A stretch of DNA of 64,000 nt, taken from the NCBI RefSeq assembly GCF_040939455.1, contig NC_134126.1, positions 310,001 to 374,000 on the forward strand, in the 5' to 3' direction. The stretch is from Microcebus murinus (lineage: Eukaryota; Chordata; Mammalia; Primates; Cheirogaleidae). The notes under the pieces were generated by a model. The model worked only from the letters and a program-made list of their open reading frames with translations. It was not told the origin of the DNA and did no database searches. The position numbers and the translations under genes were made by a program. Positions 1 through 9,296 of the stretch are shown one piece after another (position 1 is the first letter of the stretch; every line of letters begins with the position of its first letter).

Positions 1-2394
1 GCCCTGACTGCCCGTCTGCCGTGGGTGAGTGGACACAGCCAGATCCGCACTGCGCCCTGCCTGACCCTCTCCCGTGGGTGAGTGGACACAGCCAGATCCG
101 CACTGCGCCCTGCTTGCCCGTCTCCCGTTGGTGAGTGGACACAGCCTGATCCGCACTGCGCCCTGCCTGCCCGTCTCCCGTGGGTGAGTGGACACTGCCA
201 GATCCGCACTGCACGCTGCCTGCCCGTCTCCCGTGGGAGAGTGGACACAGCCAGATCCGCACTGCGCGCTGCCTGCCCGTCTGTCGTGGGCGAGTGGACA
301 CAGCCATATCCGCACTACGCCCTGCCTGACCGTCTGCCGTGGGTGAGCGGACACAGCCAGATCCACACTGCGCCCTGCCTGCCCGTCTGCCGTTGGCGAG
401 CGGACACAGCCAGATCCGCACTGCGCACTGCCTGACCGTCTGCCGTGGGTGAGTGGACACAGCCAGATCCGCACTGCGCCCTGCCTGCCAGTCTCCCGTC
501 AGTTAGTGGACCCAGCCAGATCCGCACAGCGCCCTGCCTGCCCGTCTCCTGTGGGTGAGTGGACACAGCCAGATCCGCACTGCGCCCTGCCTGCCCGTCT
601 GCCGTGGGTGAGTGGACACAGCCAGATCCGCACTGCGACTTGCCTGCCCGTCTCCCGTCAGTGAGTGGACACAGCCAGATCCGCACTGCGCCCTGCCTGC
701 CCGTCTCCCGTGGGCGAGTGGACACAGCCAGATCCGCACTGCGCCCTGCCTGCCCGTCTCCAGTGGGCGAGTGGACACAGGCAGATCCACACTGCGCCCT
801 GCCTGCCCGTCTGCCGTGGGCGAGTGGACACAGCCAGATCCGCACTGCGCCCTGCCTGACCGTCTGCCATGGGCGAGTGGACACACCAGATCCACACTGC
901 GCCGTGCCTGTCCGTCTGCCGTGGGCGAGTGGACACAGCCAGATCCGCACTGCGCCCTGCCTTGACCGCCAGCCGTGGGTGAGTGGACACAGCCAGATCC
1001 GCACTGCGCCCTGCCTGCCCGTCTCCCGTGGGCGAGTGGACACAGCCAGATCCGCACTGCGCCCTGCCTGACCGCCTCCGTGGGTGAGTGGACACAGCCA
1101 GTTCCGCACTGCGCCCTGCCTACCCGTCTCCCGTGGGCGAGTGGACACAGCCAGATCCGCACTGCGCCCTGCCTGCCCTTCTGCCGTGGGTGAGTGGACA
1201 CAGCCAGATCCGCACCGCGCCCTGCCTGCCCTTCTCCCGTCAGTGAGTGGACACAGCCAGATCCACACTGCGCCCTGCCTGCCCATGTCCCGTGGGTGAG
1301 TGGACACAGCCAGATCCGCACTGCGCCCTGCCTGCCCGTCTCCCGTGGACGAGTGGACACAGCCAGATCCACACTGCGCCCTGCCTGACCGTCTCCCGTG
1401 GGTGAGTGGACACAGCCAGATCCGCACTGCGCCCTGCCTGACCGTCTCCCGTCGGTGAGTGGACACAGCCAGATCCGCACTGCGCCTTGCCTGCCCGTCT
1501 CACGTGGGTGAGTGGACACAGCCAGATCCGCACTGCGCCCTACCTGCCCGTCTCCCGTGGGTGAGTGGACACAGCCAGATCCACACTGCGCACTGCCTGA
1601 CCGTCTGCCGTGGGTGAGTCGACACACCCAGATCCGTACTGCGCCCTTCCTGACCGCCTGCCGTGGGCGAGTGGACACAGCCAGATCCGAACTGCGCCCT
1701 GCCGGACCGTCTGCCGTGGGCGAGTGGACACAGCCTGATCCACACTGCGCCCTGCCTGCCCCTCTGCCGTGGGCGAGTGGAATCAGCCAGATCCGCACTG
1801 CGCCCTGCCTGACCATCTGCCGTGGGTGAGTGGACACAGCCAGATCCGCACTGCGCCCTGCCTAACCGCCTTCCGTGGGTGGGTGGACACAGCCAGATCC
1901 GCCCTGCGCCCTGCCTGCCCGTCTCCCCTGGGCGAGTGGACACAGCCAGATCCGCACTGCGCTCTGCCTGCCCGTCTACCGTGGGCGAGTGGACACAGCC
2001 AGATCCGCACTGCGCCCTGCCTGCCCGTCTCCCTGGGGCGAGTGGACACAGCCAGATCCGCACTGCGCCCTGCCTGCCCTTCTGCCGTGGGTGAGTGGAC
2101 ACAGCCAGATCCGCACTGCGCCCTGCCTGATCGTCTGCCGTCGGTGAGTGGACACAGCCAGATCCACACTGCGCCCTGCTGCCCGTCTGCCGTGGGTGAG
2201 TGGACACCGCCAGAACCGCACTGCGCCCTGCCTGCCCGTCTCCCGTGGGCGAGTGGACACAGCCAGATCCGCACTGCGCCCTGCCTGCCCGTCTCCCGTG
2301 GGTGAGTGGACACAGCCAGATCCGCACTGCGCCCTGCCTGACCGTCTGCCGTCGGTGAGTGGACACAGCCAGATCCACACTGCGCCCTGCCTGC
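1..2394. repeat. Left array segment, mosaic of 53-bp units
   Basis: Ordinary satellite units with no gene. This stretch is more mixed than the blocks to its right. It contains several private indels, for example a shortened ACACCAGATCC near 881, a CTTGACCGCCAGCCG variant near 960 and ACCGCCTCCG near 1,071. Its first 450 bases share the CCATATCC and CTGTCGTGG variant run seen again near 3,700, 5,080 and 13,960. The segment ends where the block shared with 25,399-34,565 begins. Confidence 0.85.
1649..2196. repeat. Recurring ~550-bp sub-block (copy 1)
   Basis: This run of about ten units matches 8,492-9,039 at an offset of 6,843 with a few substitutions. It is recognised by the ordered variants CGAACTGCGCCCTGCCGGAC, CAGCCTGATCC, CCTAACCGCCTTCCG, GTGGGTGGGTGG, CTCCCCTGGGCG, CTACCGTGG and CTCCCTGGGGCG. 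It ends after a one-base-short CCCTGCTGCCCG. The same series also occurs near 6,500-6,900 (part), 13,100 (first part), 15,350-15,750 (part), 17,347-17,894, 21,950-22,490, 29,500-29,900 (part), 31,602-32,149, 35,360-35,900 and 37,750-38,285. It is a useful marker for phasing the larger blocks. Confidence 0.85.
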
Positions 2395-2724
2395 CCGTCT
2401 CCAGTGGGCGAGTGGACACAGCCACATCCGGACTGCGCCCTGCCTGCCCGTCTGCCGTGGGCGAGTGGACACAGCCAGATCCGCACTGCGCCCTGCCTGA
2501 CCGTCTGCCGTGGGTGAGTGGACACAGCACATCCGCACTGCGCCCTGCCTGACCGCCCTCCGTGGGTGAGTGGACACAGCCAGATCCGCACTGCGCCCTG
2601 CCTGATCGTCTGCCGTCGGTGAGTGGACACAGCCAGATCCGCACTGCGCACTGCCTGCCCGTCTGCCATGGGCGAGTGGACACAGCCCGATCCGCACTGC
2701 GCCCTGCCTGACCGTCTGCCGTGG

Positions 2725-2777
2725 GTGAGTGGACACAGCCAGATCCGCACTGCGCCCTGCCTGCCCGTCTGCCGTGG
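2725..2777 (+). repeat. Representative 53-bp monomer
   Basis: This unit matches the majority base at almost every position and can serve as a reference. Numbering from its first G, GTGAGT is at 1-6, GATC at 18-21, the dyad CGCACTGCG at 22-30, and a pyrimidine-rich stretch at about 31-49. CpGs are at 22, 29, 42 and 49; units beginning GCGAG gain a fifth. I count 37 of 53 bases as G or C. The commonest variable sites are position 2 (T or C), 24 (C or T-derived A on reading CCGC/CCAC), 32 (C, A, G or T in GCGCNCTG), 40 (A or C in CTGNCCG) and 47 (G or C in TCTNCCG). Confidence 0.93.
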
Positions 2778-3056
2778 GCGAGTGGACACAGCCAGATCCG
2801 CACTGCGCCCTGCCTGATGGTCTGCCGTGGGTGAGTGGACACAGCCAGATCCGCACTGCGCCTTGCCTGCCCATCTCACGTGGGTGAGTGGACACAGCCA
2901 GATTCGCACTGCGCCCTGCCTGACCGTCTGCCGTGGGTGAGTGGACACAGCCAGATCCGCAATGCGCCCTGCCTGACCGTCTGCCGTGGGTGAGTGGACA
3001 CAGCCAGATCCGCACTGCGCCCTGCCAGGCCATCTCCCGTGGGCGAGTGGACACAC

Positions 3057-3115
3057 CCCGATCCGCACTGCGCCCTGCCTGACCGTCTTTCGTGGGTGAG
3101 TGGACACGGCCGGTT
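3057..3115. repeat. Recurrent block-start motif (CCCGATCC...TTTCG...GGCCGGTTCC)
   Basis: A unit with CCCGATCC and GTCTTTCGTGG followed by GACACGGCCGGTTCC marks the left end of several blocks. It occurs at 3,057, 4,430, 7,571, 13,285, 16,426, 26,061, 27,434, 30,681 and 43,554. The units before it differ: CCAGGCCATCTCCCG at 3,057, CTGACCGTCTGCCG at 4,430, CTGCCCGTCTGCCG at 7,571 and CTGTCCGTCTGCCATGG at 43,554. The same right-hand block has therefore been joined to several left-hand contexts. Confidence 0.8.
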
Positions 3116-4430
3116 CCGCACTGCGCCCTGCCTGCTCGTCTCCCGTGGGTGAGTGGACACAGCCAGATCCGCACTGCGCCCTGCCTGCTCGTCTTCCGTG
3201 GGTGAGTGGACACAGCCAGATCCGCCCTGCGCCCTGCCTGCCCGTCTCCCCTGGGCGAGTGGACACAGCCAGATCCGCACTGCGCTCTGCCTGCCCGTCT
3301 GCCGTGGGCGAGTGGACACAGCCAGATCCGCACTGCGCCCTGCCTGCCCGTCTGCTGTGGGTGAGTGGACACAGCCAGATCCGCACTGCGCCCTGCCTCA
3401 CCGCCTGCCGTGGGTGAGTGGACACAGCCAGATCCGCACTGCGCCCTGCCTGCCCGTCTCCCGTGGGCGAGTGGACACAGCCAGATCCGCACTGCGCCCT
3501 GCCTGACCGTCTGCCGTGGATGAGTGGACACAGCCAGATCCAGACTGCGCCCTGCCTGTCCGTCTGCCGTGGGTGAGTGAACACAGCCCGATCCGCACTG
3601 CGCCCTGCCTGACCGTCCTTCGTGGGTGAGTGGACACCGCCAGATCCGCACTGCGCCCTGCCTGCCCGTCTCCCGTGGGCGAGTGGACACAGCCAGATCC
3701 GCACTGCGCGCTGCTTGCCCGTCTGTCGTGGGCGAGTGGACACAGCCATATCCGCACTACGCCCTGCCTGACCGTCTGCCGTGGGTGAGTGGACACAGCC
3801 AGATCCACACTGCGCCCTGCCTGCCCGTCTGCCGTGGGCGAGCAGACACAGCCAGATCCGAACTGCGCACTGCCTGACCATCTGCCGTGGGGGACACAGC
3901 CAGATCCGCACTGCGCCCTGCCTGACCGTCTGCCGTCGGTGAGTGGACACAGCCAGATCCACACTGCGCCCTGCCTGCCCGTCTGCCGTGGGCGAGCGGA
4001 CACAGCCAGATCCGCACTGCGCGCTGCCTGCCCGTCTGTCGTGGGCGAGTGGACACAGCCATATCCGCACTACGCCCTGCCTGACCGTCTGCCGTGGGTG
4101 AGTGGACACAGCCAGATCCGCACTGCGCCCTGCATGCCCGTCACCCGTGGGCGAGTGGACACAGCCAGATCCGCACTGCGCCCTGCCTGACCGCCTGCCG
4201 TGGGTGAGTGGACACAGCCAGATCCGCACTGCGCCCTGCCAGGCCATCTCCCGTGGGCGAGTGGACACAGCCAGATCCGCACTGCGCCCTGCCTGCCCGT
4301 CTCCCGTCGGTGAGTGGACACAGCCAGATCCGCACTGCGCCATGCCTGACCGCCTGTCGTGGGTGAGTGGACACAGCCAGATCCGCACTGCGCCCTGCCT
4401 GACCGTCTGCCGTGGGTGAGTGGACACAGC
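3058..4430. repeat. 1,373-bp tandem duplication, left copy
   Basis: The block is repeated directly to its right with an offset of 1,373 bp, which is 26 units minus 5 bases. The missing 5 bases are a deletion inside the block at about 3,886-3,895. It starts with the CCCGATCC...GTCTTTCG...GGCCGGTTCC run and ends before the same run at 4,430. One difference seen against the right copy is GTGGACAC at 3,790 against GTGAACAC at 5,163. Both copies recur together at 26,062-28,807. Confidence 0.9.
3886..3895. repeat. 5-base deletion landmark
   Basis: CCGTGGGGGACACAG replaces CCGTGGGTGAGTGGACACAG, so five bases of the GTGAGT element are gone. The same lesion is at about 5,259, 14,114, 26,890 and 28,263, always inside the 1,373-bp block. 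One origin followed by block copying explains all five. Confidence 0.9.
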
Positions 4431-5803
4431 CCGATCCGCACTGCGCCCTGCCTGACCGTCTTTCGTGGGTGAGTGGACACGGCCGGTTCCGCACTGCGCC
4501 CTGCCTGCTCGTCTCCCGTGGGTGAGTGGACACAGCCAGATCCGCACTGCGCCCTGCCTGCTCGTCTTCCGTGGGTGAGTGGACACAGCCAGATCCGCCC
4601 TGCGCCCTGCCTGCCCGTCTCCCCTGGGCGAGTGGACACAGCCAGATCCGCACTGCGCTCTGCCTGCCCGTCTGCCGTGGGCGAGTGGACACAGCCAGAT
4701 CCGCACTGCGCCCTGCCTGCCCGTCTGCTGTGGGTGAGTGGACACAGCCAGATCCGCACTGCGCCCTGCCTCACCGCCTGCCGTGGGTGAGTGGACACAG
4801 CCAGATCCGCACTGCGCCCTGCCTGCCCGTCTCCCGTGGGCGAGTGGACACAGCCAGATCCGCACTGCGCCCTGCCTGACCGTCTGCCGTGGATGAGTGG
4901 ACACAGCCAGATCCAGACTGCGCCCTGCCTGTCCGTCTGCCGTGGGTGAGTGAACACAGCCCGATCCGCACTGCGCCCTGCCTGACCGTCCTTCGTGGGT
5001 GAGTGGACACCGCCAGATCCGCACTGCGCCCTGCCTGCCCGTCTCCCGTGGGCGAGTGGACACAGCCAGATCCGCACTGCGCGCTGCTTGCCCGTCTGTC
5101 GTGGGCGAGTGGACACAGCCATATCCGCACTACGCCCTGCCTGACCGTCTGCCGTGGGTGAGTGAACACAGCCAGATCCACACTGCGCCCTGCCTGCCCG
5201 TCTGCCGTGGGCGAGCAGACACAGCCAGATCCGAACTGCGCACTGCCTGACCATCTGCCGTGGGGGACACAGCCAGATCCGCACTGCGCCCTGCCTGACC
5301 GTCTGCCGTCGGTGAGTGGACACAGCCAGATCCACACTGCGCCCTGCCTGCCCGTCTGCCGTGGGCGAGCGGACACAGCCAGATCCGCACTGCGCGCTGC
5401 CTGCCCGTCTGTCGTGGGCGAGTGGACACAGCCATATCCGCACTACGCCCTGCCTGACCGTCTGCCGTGGGTGAGTGGACACAGCCAGATCCGCACTGCG
5501 CCCTGCATGCCCGTCACCCGTGGGCGAGTGGACACAGCCAGATCCGCACTGCGCCCTGCCTGACCGCCTGCCGTGGGTGAGTGGACACAGCCAGATCCGC
5601 ACTGCGCCCTGCCAGGCCATCTCCCGTGGGCGAGTGGACACAGCCAGATCCGCACTGCGCCCTGCCTGCCCGTCTCCCGTCGGTGAGTGGACACAGCCAG
5701 ATCCGCACTGCGCCATGCCTGACCGCCTGTCGTGGGTGAGTGGACACAGCCAGATCCGCACTGCGCCCTGCCTGACCGTCTGCCGTGGGTGAGTGGACAC
5801 AGC
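4431..5803. repeat. 1,373-bp tandem duplication, right copy
   Basis: Direct repeat of 3,058-4,430 with the same order of variant units, including the 5-base deletion at about 5,259-5,268. It is also the first part of the left copy of the 8,855-bp duplication. The GTGAACAC substitution at 5,163 is shared with 14,018 but not with 3,790 or 28,167. The 13-kb copy was therefore derived from this one. Confidence 0.9.
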
Positions 5804-5924
5804 CAGATCCGCACTGCGCCCTGCCTGCCCGTCTGCCGTGGGTGAGTGGATACAGCCAGATTCGCACTGCGCCCTGCCTGACCGTCTCCCGTGGGTGAGT
5901 GGACACAGCCAGATCCGTACTGCG

Positions 5925-6080
5925 CCTTGCCTGCCCATCTCACGTGGGTGAGTGGACACAGCCAGATCCGCACTGCGCCCTACCTGCCCGTCTCCCGTGG
6001 GTGAGTGGACACAGCCAGATCCGCACTGCACCCTGCCTGACCGTCCTTCGTGGGTGAGTGGACACCGCCAGATCCGCACT
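5925..6080. repeat. Diagnostic three-unit cassette (representative copy)
   Basis: Three successive units carry linked variants: CCTTGCCTGCCCATCTCACG, then CCCTAC(C/A)TGCCCG, then GCACCCTGCCTGACCGTCCTTCG followed by GACACCGCCAG. The same linked set occurs at about 9,380, 10,335, 11,341, 12,136, 14,780, 18,235, 19,190, 20,196, 20,991, 23,216, 28,930, 32,603, 33,557, 36,787, 39,118 and 42,460. A related form with CCCGTCTCACG occurs near 47,070, 48,395, 53,904, 59,413 and 61,480. Its spacing exposes intermediate periods of about 0.8-1.0 kb in the 9-13 kb and 18-21 kb regions. Confidence 0.85.
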
Positions 6081-7430
6081 GCGCCCTGCCTGCACGTCTC
6101 CCGTGGGTGAGTGGACACAGCCAGATCCTCACTGCGCCCTGCCTGCCCGTCTCCCGTCGGTGAGTGGACACAGCCAGATCCGCACTGCGCACTGCCTGCC
6201 CGTCTCCGGTGGGTGAGTGGACACAGCCAGATCCGCACTACGCCCTGCCTGCCCGTCTGTCGTGGGCGAGTGGACACAGCCAGATCCGCACTGCGCACTG
6301 CCTGACTCTCTGCCGAGGGTGAGTGTACACAGCCAGATCCGCACTGCGCTCTGCCTGACCGCCTGCCGTTGGTGAGTGGACACAGCCAGATCCGCACTGC
6401 GATCTGCCTGACCGTCTGCCGTGGGAGAGTGGACACAGCCAGATCCGCACCTCGCCCTGCCTGCCCGTCTGCCGTGGGCGAGTGGAATCAGCCAGATCCG
6501 CACTGCGCCCTGCCTGACCGTCTGCCGTGGGTGAGTGGACACAGCCAGATCCGCACTGCGCCCTGCCTAACCGCCTTCCGTGGGTGGGTGGACACAGCCA
6601 GATCCGCCCTGCGCCCTGCCTGCCCGTCTCCCCTGGGCGAGTGGACACAGGCAGATCCGCACTGCGCTCTGCCTGCCCGTCTACCGTGGGCGAGTGGACA
6701 CAGCCAGATCCGCACTGCGCCCTGCCTGCCCGTCTCCCTGGGGCGAGTGGACACAGCCAGATCCGCACTGCGCCCTGCCTGCCCTTCTGCCGTGGGTGAG
6801 TGGACACAGCCAGATCCGCACTGCGCCCTGCCTGATCGTCTGCCGTCGGTGAGGGGACACAGCCAGATCCACACTGCGCCCTGCTGCCCGTCTGCCGTGG
6901 GCGAGTGGACACAGCCCGATCCGCACTGCGCCCTGCCTGACCGTCTGCCGTGGGTGAGTGGACACAGCCAGATCCGCACTGCGCCCTGCCTGCCCGTCTG
7001 CCGTGGGCGAGTGGACACAGCCAGATCCGCACTGCGCCCTGCCTGACGGTCTGCCGTGGGTGAGTGGACACAGCCAGAACCGCACTGCGCCCTGCCTGCC
7101 CGTCTCCCGTGGGCGAGTGGACACAGCCAGATCCGCACTGCGCCCTGCCTGCCCGTCTCCCGTGGGAGAGTGGACACAGCCAGATCCGCACTGCGCCCTG
7201 CCTGACCGTCTGCCGTCGGTGAGTGGACACAGCCAGATCCACACTGCGCCCTGCCTGCCCGTCTCCAGTGGGCGAGTGGACACAGCCACATCCGGACTGC
7301 GCCCTGCCTGCCCGTCTGCCGTGGGCGAGTGGACACAGCCAGATCCGCACTGCGCCCTGCCTGACCGTCTGCCGTGGGTGAGTGGACACAGCCACATCCG
7401 CACTGCGCCCTGCCTGACCGCCCTCCGTGG

Positions 7431-7450
7431 GTGAGTGGACACAGCCATGG
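7431..7450. repeat. 20-base stub unit
   Basis: A unit shortened to GTGAGTGGACACAGCCATGG is followed by a normal GCGAGTGG unit. Comparison with 2,571-2,680 suggests an 86-base loss (one unit plus 33 bases) between two GCCA tetranucleotides, a microhomology junction. Copies are at 16,286-16,305 and 30,541-30,560. Confidence 0.88.
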
Positions 7451-9250
7451 GCGAGTGGACACAGCCCGATCCGCACTGCGCCCTGCCTGACCGTCTGCCG
7501 TGGGTGAGTGGACACAGCCAGATCCGCACTGCGCCCTGCCTGCCCGTCTGCCGTGGGCGAGTGGACACAGCCCGATCCGCACTGCGCCCTGCCTGACCGT
7601 CTTTCGTGGGTGAGTGGACACGGCCGGTTCCGCACTGCGCCCTGCCTGCTCGTCTCCCGTGGGTGAGTGGACACAGCCAGATCCGCACTGCGCCCTGCCT
7701 GACCGTCTGCCGTGGATGAGTGGACACAGCCAGATCCAGACTGCGCCCTGCCTGTCCGTCTGCCGTGGGTGAGTGAACACAGCCCGATCCGCACTGCGCC
7801 CTGCCTGACCGTCCTTCGTGGGTGAGTGGACACCGCCAGATCCGCACTGCGCCCTGCCTGCCCGTCTCCCGTGGGCGAGTGGACACAGCCAGATCCGCAC
7901 TGCGCGCTGCTTGCCCGTCTGTCGTGGGCGAGTGGACACAGCCATATCCGAACTACGCCCTGCCTGACCGTCTGCCGTGGGTGAGTGGACACAGCCAGAT
8001 CCACACTGCGCCCTGCCTGCCCGTCTGCCGTGGGCGAGCGGACACAGCCAGATCCGAACTGCGCACTGCCTGACCATCTGCCGTGGGTGAGTGGACACAG
8101 CCAGATCCGCACTGCGCCCTGCCTGACCGCCTGTCGTGGATGAGTGGACACAGCCAGATCCGCACTGCGACCTGCCTGCCCGTCTGCCGTGGGTGAGTGG
8201 ACACAGCCAGATCCACAGTGCGCCCTGCCTGCCCGTCTGCCGTGGGTGAGTGGACACAGCCAGATCCGCACTGCGCCCTGCCTGCCTGTCTCCCGTCAGT
8301 GAGTGGACACAGCCAGATCCGCACTGCGCCCTGCCTGCCCGTCTCCCGTGGGTGAGTGGACACAGCCAGATCTGCACTGCGCCCTGCCTGCCCGTCTCCG
8401 GTGTGTGAGTGGACACAGCCAGATCCGCACTGCGCCTGCCTGACCGTCTCCCGTCAGTGAGTGGACACAGTCAGATCCGCACTGCGCCCTGCCTGACCGC
8501 CTGCCGTGGGCGAGTGGACACAGCCAGATCCGAACTGCGCCCTGCCGGACCGTCTGCCGTGGGCGAGTGGACACAGCCTGATCCACACTGCGCCCTGCCT
8601 GCCCGTCTGCCGTGGGCGAGTGGAAACAGCCAGATCCGCACTGCGCCCTGCCTGACCGTCTGCCGTGGGTGAGTGGACACAGCCAGATCCGCACTGCGCC
8701 CTGCCTAACCGCCTTCCGTGGGTGGGTGGACACAGCCAGATCCGCCCTGCGCCCTGCCTGCCCGTCTCCCCTGGGCGAGTGGACACAGCCAGATCCGCAC
8801 TGCGCTCTGCCTGCCCGTCTACCGTGGGCGAGTGGACACAGCCAGATCCGCACTGCGCCCTGCCTGCCCGTCTCCCTGGGGCGAGTGGACACAGCCAGAT
8901 CCGCACTGCGCCCTGCCTGCCCTTCTGCCGTGGGTGAGTGGACACAGCCAGATCCACACTGCGCCCTGCCTGATCGTCTGCCGTCGGTGAGTGGACACAG
9001 CCAGATCCGCACTGCGCCCTGCTGCCCGTCTGCCGTGGGCGAGTGGACACAGCCCGATCCGCACTGCGCCCTGCCTGACCGTCTGCCGTGGGTGAGTGGA
9101 CACAGCCATATCCGCACTGCGCCCTGCCTGCCCGTCTGCCGTGGGCGAGTGGACACAGCCAGATCCGCACTGCGCCCTGCCTGACGGTCTGCCGTGGGTG
9201 AGTGGACACAGCCAGATCCACACAGCGCACTGCCTGCCCCTCTGCCGTGG

Positions 9251-9296
9251 GCGAGTGGACACAGCCAGATCCGCCCTGCCTGCCCGTCTCCCGTGG
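9251..9296. repeat. 46-base unit at a 113-base deletion
   Basis: AGATCCGCCCTGCCTG lacks seven bases of the normal unit. Comparison with 32,346-32,510 shows that 113 bases (two units plus seven) are missing at this point. The lesion is copied at 18,106-18,151 in the right copy of the 8,855-bp duplication. Confidence 0.87.

Noticed and set aside
82..435. Plus-strand open frames of 60-225 codons throughout the window
   Set aside because: They occur wherever local variants remove the TGA in GTGAGT and CCTGACC. They start and stop with unit variants and have the same periodic content.
1990..2060. CTCF-like core in CCAGTGGGCGAG and CCCTGGGGCGAG variants
   Set aside because: Only part of the CTCF core is matched and only in a minority of units; too weak to report as a site.
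1500..5063. 1,187-codon minus-strand open frame and other long minus-strand frames as genes
   Set aside because: All three minus-strand frames are open in the consensus. The product is a pure 53-residue periodic peptide, several overlapping frames are open at once, and no start context, domain or conserved frame is seen.
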